Source: JBKBXU01 sp046313675 (GTDB lineage: Bacteria; Bacteroidota; Bacteroidia; Cytophagales; Cytophagaceae). Taken from it: a DNA stretch of 28,875 nt. Positions 24,263 through 28,875 of this stretch are shown here, one piece after another. Position 1 is the first letter of the stretch. Every line of letters starts with the position of its first letter. Location of the stretch: contig JBKBXU010000014.1 of assembly GCA_046313675.1 (NCBI GenBank), forward strand, positions 1 to 28,875, given 5' to 3'. A program made the position numbers and the translations under genes. A model generated the notes under the pieces. It was not told where the DNA came from. It worked only from the letters and a program-made list of their open reading frames with translations, and ran no database searches.

Positions 24263-24395
24263 CTCTTTTATATCTATAATATTGAAGATTATTGCAAAAA
24301 TTTTGTCAATGAAAAAACATGTAGTGAATTTTGGCATTATAGACATTCCAAGCATAAGCTTAATTTCACAGTATGGTAGATGATCAATCCCTGCT

Positions 24396-24418
24396 GTTCG
24401 TGATTTGTAATCACGAAC
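24396..24418. repeat. REP hairpin upstream of a RAYT N-terminal relic
   Basis: GTTCGTGATT, loop TGT, AATCACGAAC: a perfect 10-bp stem with a triloop. It lies 43 bases before a RAYT N-terminus at 24461 and belongs to a different sequence family from the other hairpins in this window. Confidence 0.8.
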
Positions 24419-24460
24419 CCATATCATAGGATTTTTAATCCGGCTTATTTAGATTTGTTT

Positions 24461-24614
24461 ATGGGTTTTGCATATACTGTTAAAGACCAACAAGCGGTTC
24501 ACTTTGTTACATTTTACAGTTCATCAATGGGTTGATGTATTTACCGGGATGGAGAAGGATGATGAAATGAAGGGCGATGGGAATAGCTATACTACGGAAT
24601 ATAGGCAATATGAC
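24461..24614 (+). pseudogene. RAYT N-terminal relic with frameshift, fused to an RHS-core scrap
   Basis: From ATG 24461 the frame reads MGFAYTVKDQQAVHFVTF, the standard RAYT opening. An extra T in the run at 24512-24515 shifts the frame, and the other phase continues FTVHQWVDVFT, again RAYT. From about 24544 this second phase switches to GMEKDDEMKGDGNSYTTEY and RQYD, a textbook RHS-core sequence, and stops at 24615. So a degenerate RAYT start is joined to a piece of an RHS gene not otherwise present here. Neither part can be functional. Confidence 0.75.
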
Positions 24615-25288
24615 TGATGCTTCTGGTAGTATAATTTGTATCTATGAAAACTTCCGTCAGAAGGAATTAAGCATATATGGCTCGGATAGGTTAGGTGTGA
24701 AGCAGGTGTATGCAGGGGAGTCCAATGTGGAGACAGGGGTAATATCTATGGTGAAGCAGCCTGGAGCTTCTGCAGGAAAGGATGCTTATGTTGTAGGTTA
24801 TATGGGTTCTGGTAGTAATTATGGTAATAGTAATCAATTGCAGGTAGGGTATACTCCTTGGATTAATGATACTAGGCACTCCTATTTAGACTTTAATCAT
24901 CTAATACCTGAAGGAGCAATAATACATGAAGCTAAACTTACACTTTATAAGCTCCCTAATTGGGGAGGATCACAATCCGGCAGTGTATTCGCAAGAGTAA
25001 GGCGGATAACCACTTCGTGGGGTGAGTCAACTATTTCAACAATTAACCTCCTGTTGCTTATGCATATGTGAGGAGAATTACGACCGAATGGAACGAGTTT
25101 ACTATTTCACGAGCAAATTCACCTCAAGTAACAGAAGTCAATCAAATAATTACACCTACTTTGGCTGTAGAGGAGGATTTATCTCTTGATGTAAAGAGCC
25201 TGATTCAGGATATGATCATTGATCCTCAAAACAGCTTTGGATTTGCTTTTATAAATGATGTAACCTATGTTGGACACTTGATATTCGC
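24577..25288 (+). pseudogene. Orphan RHS cassette with two broken DNRLRE-like units
   Basis: From 24616 the sequence repeats 21081-21251 of the RHS gene for 171 bases without gaps and with about ten mismatches (DASGSIICIYENF, GSDRLGVKQVY). It then diverges into a different DNRLRE-like unit (YLDFNHLIPEGAIIHEAKL, VFARVRRITTSWGEST). Near 25045 that unit breaks off, and in another phase a second unit resumes mid-domain (AYAYVRRITTEWNEF, SLDVKSLIQDMIIDPQ, NSFGFAFINDVTYVGHLIFA) until about 25288, after which the similarity is lost. There is no signal peptide, YD repeats, core or tail. It is best read as recombination debris or a donor cassette of the RHS locus. Confidence 0.8.
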
Positions 25289-25381
25289 CCTGCAATTTAC
25301 ACAATCTTTCCATAACAAGCACTTCGTTACAACGAACTCATTGAAAAACAGATACTATATCGAATTAACCACATAGCTATA

Positions 25382-25398
25382 GGTTGCCTGCGGCTACC
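25382..25398. repeat. REP-like hairpin (imperfect)
   Basis: GGTTGCC, loop TGC, GGCTACC: a 7-bp stem with one mismatch. It belongs to the same family as the perfect hairpin at 25440-25456. Confidence 0.55.
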
Positions 25399-25439
25399 GA
25401 TTTATTAAAAGACATTCCATCATTAACTAAACTGTCCGC

Positions 25440-25456
25440 GGTAGCCTCTGGCTACC
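25440..25456. repeat. REP-like hairpin
   Basis: GGTAGCC, loop TCT, GGCTACC: a perfect 7-bp stem with a triloop, 42 bases from the imperfect copy. It lies between the orphan RHS cassette and the transposase pseudogene. The stretch 25289-25519 holds no gene. Confidence 0.6.
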
Positions 25457-25519
25457 ATAAACCACTTTTTTTATCATAACATAACCATAAACCGTATATC
25501 AGGAACTACTGTCGCCACA

Positions 25520-26789
25520 TCAACATTGTCCACACCCCTTTCTGTTCATTAAGATCCTTACATTTTTGGCTTCACGGATTTGGGTTCTGAAGTCAAGGTC
25601 AGGAATAGATCCGGAATAAACCTCCATAGGCGTAAAACCATCAAGGGAAGTATGAGGGCGTATCGAACTGTAATCCTCCACAGCATTGGAGAGGCAGGAG
25701 TAAAGCTGTTGTTCGGAAGAAGGATCATAATATCTAAGATAACGTTTCATGATTTTATTAATAGCTTCAATCGGGGAGTTAGAAAAGGCAATGTCCTTTA
25801 GCGCGACAACCATTGTTAACTGAGGGCTTTCCGTGCTTTCCAAAAGCTCTTTAACGGTTATTGCGTGATTTTCACTTCCCCCATCCGCAACCAGAGTGGC
25901 ACAAACGAGGCCAGGATGATACGCTCTGATACTCTCCAGAGCCATATTTAGGGCATTTTTCACATTTTCGCTACTATTTTTTAAAGCCATGCTCCATCCA
26001 AGGATTTTCCTGGAAAAATTATCTGACACAAAAGTAATTGCCCATTTTATACCACTTTTCATAGTATAATAAGTCGTGTCCACATGCAGGAATTCATTAG
26101 GCCGGGCCGATCGTATACCAATAGATTTCATTTCTGGTTTTGAAATTTTCTTTTTATTCCCAGGGCCAGGGCATACTTGTACCAGGTACTTTGAGCAATG
26201 AAAAGCAATCCATTCCTCCTGGCATGGTGCGCAATGGATGAAACAGGCCAGCAGGTATAGCCTGGATCTGTAAGCAGATTTTTTAACACAGAAATTTCCT
26301 TATGAGAAAGTTGCAGAGGATGCTTTTTTAAGCAAAGAGAAAACGGAGATCCTTGTTCAGTTGGTATTTATAAGCAGGTAAGGTGAAATTGAATATTCGT
26401 AGAGATGATTTCAGGGGTATGCTGGCAGACAATCGCTGGATTTCATTGATAAGGATTTTTTGGTAATTCTTTTTGATATACAGGCATACCGAAAGGCTGA
26501 TCCATACTTTGGCAATGGTACGCACCAGAGTTTTTAATCTCTTGTGTTCATGTAGGAGTTCATACCATTCCAGCGATTCGTTTTGGATGTATCGGAACTC
26601 CTGTCCCAAGTAGGAGTTATAGTCAATTTTCCTCCAGGTGGAAGCAGTGGAGTGTGGTATAGACTTTTTAAAATGTTCCGGAAGAAGGGATTCTTTTCCG
26701 TTTGCATACAAGTATATGATAAAACTGTCGTATTTAGACCTGACAGGTAAAGAAGGCATAGGCAACAAAATAAAAAATAACATTACCAA
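25520..26789 (-). pseudogene. DDE (rve integrase-core) transposase broken by two frameshifts
   Basis: Three collinear fragments on the minus strand. N-terminal, 26789-26328: SKYDSFIIYLYANGKESLLP, HFKKSIPHSTASTWRKI. Middle, ~26337-26128 in another phase: LKKHPLQLSHKEISVLKNLL, PVSSIAHHARRNGLLFIAQS, TWYKYALALGIKRKF. C-terminal, 26131-25520: SARPNEFLHVDTTYYTM, LVADGGSEN, AFSNSPIEAINKIMKRYL. The catalytic triad is visible in the last fragment as Asp18, Asp83 and Glu122, the IS3/IS481-like rve layout. One shift lies at the A-rich 26325-26335 and the second near 26145. Two phase changes suggest decay rather than a single programmed shift. Terminal inverted repeats were not resolved. Confidence 0.8.
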
Positions 26790-26814
26790 TTGAAATCTGT
26801 GAAATGTACGGATT

Positions 26815-26838
26815 GCGTAGCTGCAAGCTACGCATAGC
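26815..26838. repeat. REP family E, copy 1
   Basis: GCGTAGCT, loop GCA, AGCTACGC, then tail ATAGC: an 8-bp perfect stem with a triloop, upstream of the intact RAYT. Confidence 0.85.
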
Positions 26839-26881
26839 CAGTTCCCAGTTCCTAAATCTGTTGTTATCTTGATTTCTCAAT

Positions 26882-26905
26882 ACGTAGCTACAAGCTACGC
26901 ATAGC
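26882..26905. repeat. REP family E, copy 2
   Basis: ACGTAGCTACAAGCTACGCA then TAGC: the stem CGTAGCT/AGCTACG has loop ACA. It has the same orientation as copy 1 and lies 133 bases before the RAYT start. Confidence 0.85.
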
Positions 26906-27037
26906 TGATTTATCGAATGATTATATATTGCCTGCAAGTATACATAGCGAAGATGGGATTATTAATTTTATTGCTATCACGTTTGGATGAATTAATTGAG
27001 TTTTTTTATTTTCGAGTTAATTATTTTCGACGCAGCT

Positions 27038-27598
27038 ATGGATAAAATTAATTTTTCTTCAGGATACAAAATACGTAATCAGGAAGGAGTATTTTACCTT
27101 ACATTGCAGGTAGTATTATGGATTGATATTTTCAGTCGGCAAGTATATAAAGATATATTTATTGATAGCTTAAAGTTCTGTCAAAAGAATAAAGGCTTGA
27201 ATGTCCATGCGTATGTAATTATGACTAATCATGCGCATATGATTCTTTCTGCTAAAGAAGGAAATTTGAGTGACATTATACGGGACTTTAAATCTTTTAC
27301 GAGCAAAGAAATCATTAAGACCATTGACAATCCTGGTGAAAGCAGACGTTTGTGGTTATTGGATCTTTTTAGTAGGGAAGGAGGAAGTTCATCCCGCAAT
27401 AAAAACTTCAAGTTTTGGACGCACGAAAATCATCCTATAGAATTGGAAACCAACTATTTTTATGATCAAAAATTAAATTACATTCATGAAAATCCAGTGA
27501 GGGCAGGTTTGGTTTATAATCCGGAGGATTATGTGTATTCCAGCGCATCAGCCTATGCAGGGAGGGAAAGTTTGTTGGATATTGATTTTATAGAATAG
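27038..27598 (+). CDS. RAYT: REP-associated tyrosine transposase (Y1_Tnp, IS200-like), apparently intact
   Basis: 186 aa from ATG 27038. An in-frame start 14 codons earlier adds a hydrophobic stretch not typical of the family. HUH motif at MTNHAHMILSAK (the middle residue is Ala rather than the common Val). Before it come YLTLQVVLWIDIFSRQVYKD and SLKFCQKNKGLNVHAYVIM, after it IIRDFKSFTSKEIIKTI. The tyrosine helix is KLNYIHENPVRAGLVYNPED with Tyr148 the probable catalytic residue, ending YVYSSASAYAG. Length and motifs are complete. RAYTs nick and join single-stranded DNA at REP palindromes. Five copies of one REP family flank this gene (two upstream, three downstream), so they are its likely substrates. 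Confidence 0.9.
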   Translation: MDKINFSSGYKIRNQEGVFYLTLQVVLWIDIFSRQVYKDIFIDSLKFCQKNKGLNVHAYVIMTNHAHMILSAKEGNLSDIIRDFKSFTSKEIIKTIDNPGESRRLWLLDLFSREGGSSSRNKNFKFWTHENHPIELETNYFYDQKLNYIHENPVRAGLVYNPEDYVYSSASAYAGRESLLDIDFIE

Positions 27599-27609
27599 GT
27601 TACTTGAAA

Positions 27610-27633
27610 GCGTAGCTGCAAGCTACGCATAGC
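27610..27633. repeat. REP family E, copy 3
   Basis: Identical to copy 1 over 24 bases (GCGTAGCT, GCA, AGCTACGC, ATAGC), 11 bases after the RAYT stop. Confidence 0.85.
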
Positions 27634-27683
27634 TCCATTTTATAGTTTAAAGCACAAACTAGGCTACCATAATAGTGTATTCT

Positions 27684-27702
27684 CGGTAGCTACAAGCTAT
27701 CG
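27684..27702. repeat. REP variant hairpin
   Basis: CGGTAGCT, loop ACA, AGCTATCG: an 8-bp stem with one G-T pair. It shares the GTAGCTACAAGCTA centre with family E, but its tail differs. Confidence 0.65.
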
Positions 27703-27746
27703 ACTTAGTCTGGTTAATTTCTTCCATAAAGAACACTATGGAATTG

Positions 27747-27870
27747 CAACAAAAAAGTGGACAATTAGTTAAGCTGCTATTTTTTGATTTGACAAAGACT
27801 TTCCAAATTCATCAGGTGTCCTATATCCTAATGTGGAATGTAGTCTTTCCGATTATACTCAGATAAGCAT
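27747..27870 (-). pseudogene. IS3-family transposase (OrfB) C-terminal scrap
   Basis: On the minus strand the sequence reads ERLHSTLGYRTPDEFGKSL and SNQKIAA before a stop at 27749-27747, the standard end of IS3-family OrfB (R.RLHSTLGY.TP..F). Just upstream the preceding YNRK lies in another phase, so one base is missing. Past the stop, TAACTAATTGTCCACTTTTT resembles the terminal repeat of IS150-like elements. Only the tail end of the element survives. Confidence 0.75.
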
Positions 27871-27908
27871 AATGATAGGATATAATGTTTTGTGAAATAA
27901 GGTTTTAT

Positions 27909-27932
27909 GCGTGGCTACAAGCTACGCATAGC
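27909..27932. repeat. REP family E, copy 4
   Basis: GCGTGGCT, loop ACA, AGCTACGC, ATAGC: one G-T pair in the stem. Confidence 0.8.
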
Positions 27933-27959
27933 TACGGTGATACCCTCCCTGACAACGTA

Positions 27960-27983
27960 GCGTAGCTACACGCTACACATAAC
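27960..27983. repeat. REP family E, copy 5 (degenerate)
   Basis: GCGTAGCTACACGCTACACA then TAAC: the most diverged copy, preceded by a partial GTAGC duplication. Confidence 0.65.
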
Positions 27984-28018
27984 GATAGGAGCTTTCCTTC
28001 CCTCTCTTATTCTCCTAA

Positions 28019-28273
28019 TATCCCAAGCCAGTCTTTCACTTTAAAAAAAGGAGAATAGAGGCTCATTTAAGAATCGCTTTTGTAGCATGTAAATTATATA
28101 AAGAGTTTGAAAGGCAATTAAAAGAGAAAAAAGCAGGTATAAGTGCAGAGAAGGGTCTGGATATTCTAAAAACTATCTTCGGAATAACATTAAAACTACC
28201 ATCGGGTGAAGAAAAATTGATGTTATTAGACAAAAGTGACGACCAAAAATCAATACTAAGCTTGTTTTTATGA
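28019..28273 (+). pseudogene. IS1634/IS4-type transposase, C-terminal fragment
   Basis: The frame opens at 28019 after a stop and reads PKPVFHFKKRRIEAHLRI, AFVACKLYKEFERQLKEK, KAGISAEKGLDIL, FGITLKLPSGE, ending in TGA at 28271. 'P.(V/I)(F/Y)H....RI.AH...AF.A.K.YKE.ER' is the C-terminal signature of IS1634-type transposases. About 84 codons of a ~500-codon gene remain, so it is inactive. Confidence 0.75.
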
Positions 28274-28281
28274 TTTTGGGT

Positions 28282-28401
28282 GTCCCAATGATGAAGTCAG
28301 GTGGCTTCGTTAGTGTACCTGAACATTGGAGATATAGTAGTGCCATTGATTATTCAGGGGGTAAGGGTTTGATAGAAATTGATTTTGTTTGGAAGCGGTA
28401 A
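28282..28401 (+). pseudogene. RAYT C-terminal relic
   Basis: Reads VPMMKSGGFVSVPEHWRYSS then AIDYSGGKGLIEIDFV, stop at 28399-28401. It corresponds to the end of a RAYT after the tyrosine helix ('NP..SG.V..PE.W.YSSA.DY.G..GL.EIDF'). It joins the IS1634-type scrap directly, with no N-terminal part or HUH motif. Confidence 0.7.
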
Positions 28402-28875
28402 GTTTAGGGAAGATACTGATGCTTGCAAATTGTACACGAGATGTGAACTAGTTGGAAGAGCTTTGACATCTGCAGATAGCCTTCGTCAGATTCCTGCTGG
28501 GATTAACATGCAGATTGTCAGAGAATCCTGCGACCTTATTATCGATCTTTCTTCCAAGCCACTTGAAAACCGGAGCCGAATGGACCAGGCGGATGCTCGG
28601 CGATCCACTTTTGAACTTTTTGACAAGAATCAATCATCGTTGATGATTCGAAACAAGCTTCAGAGCCAGCTAAATTGTCAGGTTGTGCAACTGCAGGGCT
28701 TTTCTTACTTTGCCTTGGATGTAGAACATTCCAATCTCGAATATATCGAGCAAGAGCACACTAGCTTGGGGGCATCAGTTGGTGATATTGCTCTTTGGAG
28801 GAATGCTAACGGTGATTGGCACATTATTGTAGCCCATACTGCCCGCAATAAGTCGATCCCTATCGTAGAGTTTGT
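28376..28875 (+). CDS. Unrecognised reading frame, open at the right window edge
   Basis: After a stop at 28373-28375, the frame (phase of 28376) stays open for 166 codons to the end of the window. It reads DTDACKLYTRCELVGRAL, IPAGINMQIVRESCDLII, SFELF-like STFELFDKNQ, QLQGFSYFALDVEHSNLEY, ASVGDIALWRNANGDWHIIV. Composition is protein-like and base content is visibly richer in G and C than the IS debris before it. No clear start is seen; the first in-frame ATG is 28496-28498, and TTG codons lie at 28379 and 28385. The gene may be truncated by the mobile region at its 5' end. No family is recognised. The minus-strand frame inside it is judged a shadow. Confidence 0.45.

Noticed and set aside
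24241..24363. Plus-strand peptide with VRAGLFY and IEDY, resembling a RAYT C-terminus
   Set aside because: The VRAGL part is antisense to the strong IS4 motif ALTIALLYKCRW and the rest does not follow the RAYT pattern, so chance is likelier.
24233..24427. A 64-aa minus-strand reading frame beside the IS4 remnant
   Set aside because: It is in a different phase from the transposase, shows no IS4 motif and overlaps a REP hairpin.
26815..27983. A CRISPR-like array
   Set aside because: The repeats are short palindromic hairpins at irregular distances flanking a RAYT, with no uniform spacers and no cas genes.
28448..28633. A 61-aa minus-strand frame near the window end
   Set aside because: The opposite strand is open over the whole interval with more protein-like composition.

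Overview
The window looks like a Bacteroidota chromosome, probably of the Cytophagales/Fulvivirga type. This is inferred from protein families, not from a marker gene. The clues are moderate-to-low GC, giant signal-peptide YD-repeat proteins of the kind common in this phylum, a surface protein ending in the Bacteroidota 'GEM..LL.KVEELTLY' coiled-coil tail, and many REP hairpins with RAYT transposases. No rRNA, tRNA or CRISPR array was seen.

Layout. (1) 1-959, minus strand: the first 319 codons of an MrpA-type Na+/H+ antiporter subunit A, cut by the window edge. (2) 1091-3130: a divergent OmpR-type response regulator and sensor histidine kinase, followed by a 58-bp perfect palindrome and a Rho-independent terminator. 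(3) 3266-3924: an AT-rich stretch without a convincing gene, ending in a 12-bp-stem hairpin. (4) 3925-23376: about 19.5 kb of genes all on the plus strand, many overlapping by 8-14 bases. In order they are a coiled-coil surface protein, a small secreted protein, an OmpH/Skp-like periplasmic chaperone, a lipoprotein, a giant SpvB/RHS-type protein (1618 aa), a beta-helix protein (483 aa), a 443-aa YD protein that looks like the detached C-terminus of the 1618-aa protein, a LolA-like protein, a 2539-aa RHS protein with a variable C-terminal tail, and an 8-bp-overlapping lipoprotein that is the natural immunity candidate. (5) 23377-28401: a decayed mobile region with one apparently intact RAYT, three RAYT relics, several REP hairpin families, remnants of IS4-type, IS3-type, IS1634-type and rve/DDE transposases, and an orphan scrambled RHS cassette. 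(6) 28376-28875: an unrecognised reading frame running off the right edge.

Working model (inference): region 4 is a polymorphic-toxin or surface-display locus. Giant YD-repeat proteins are exported by Sec, handled in the periplasm by a dedicated OmpH-like chaperone and a LolA-like protein, and displayed with a variable C-terminal tail. The overlapping downstream lipoprotein would protect the producer. AT-rich modules (beta-helix, cysteine-rich segment, DNRLRE-like domain, tail) sit inside a more GC-rich conserved framework, and the orphan cassette downstream suggests the locus diversifies by recombination.
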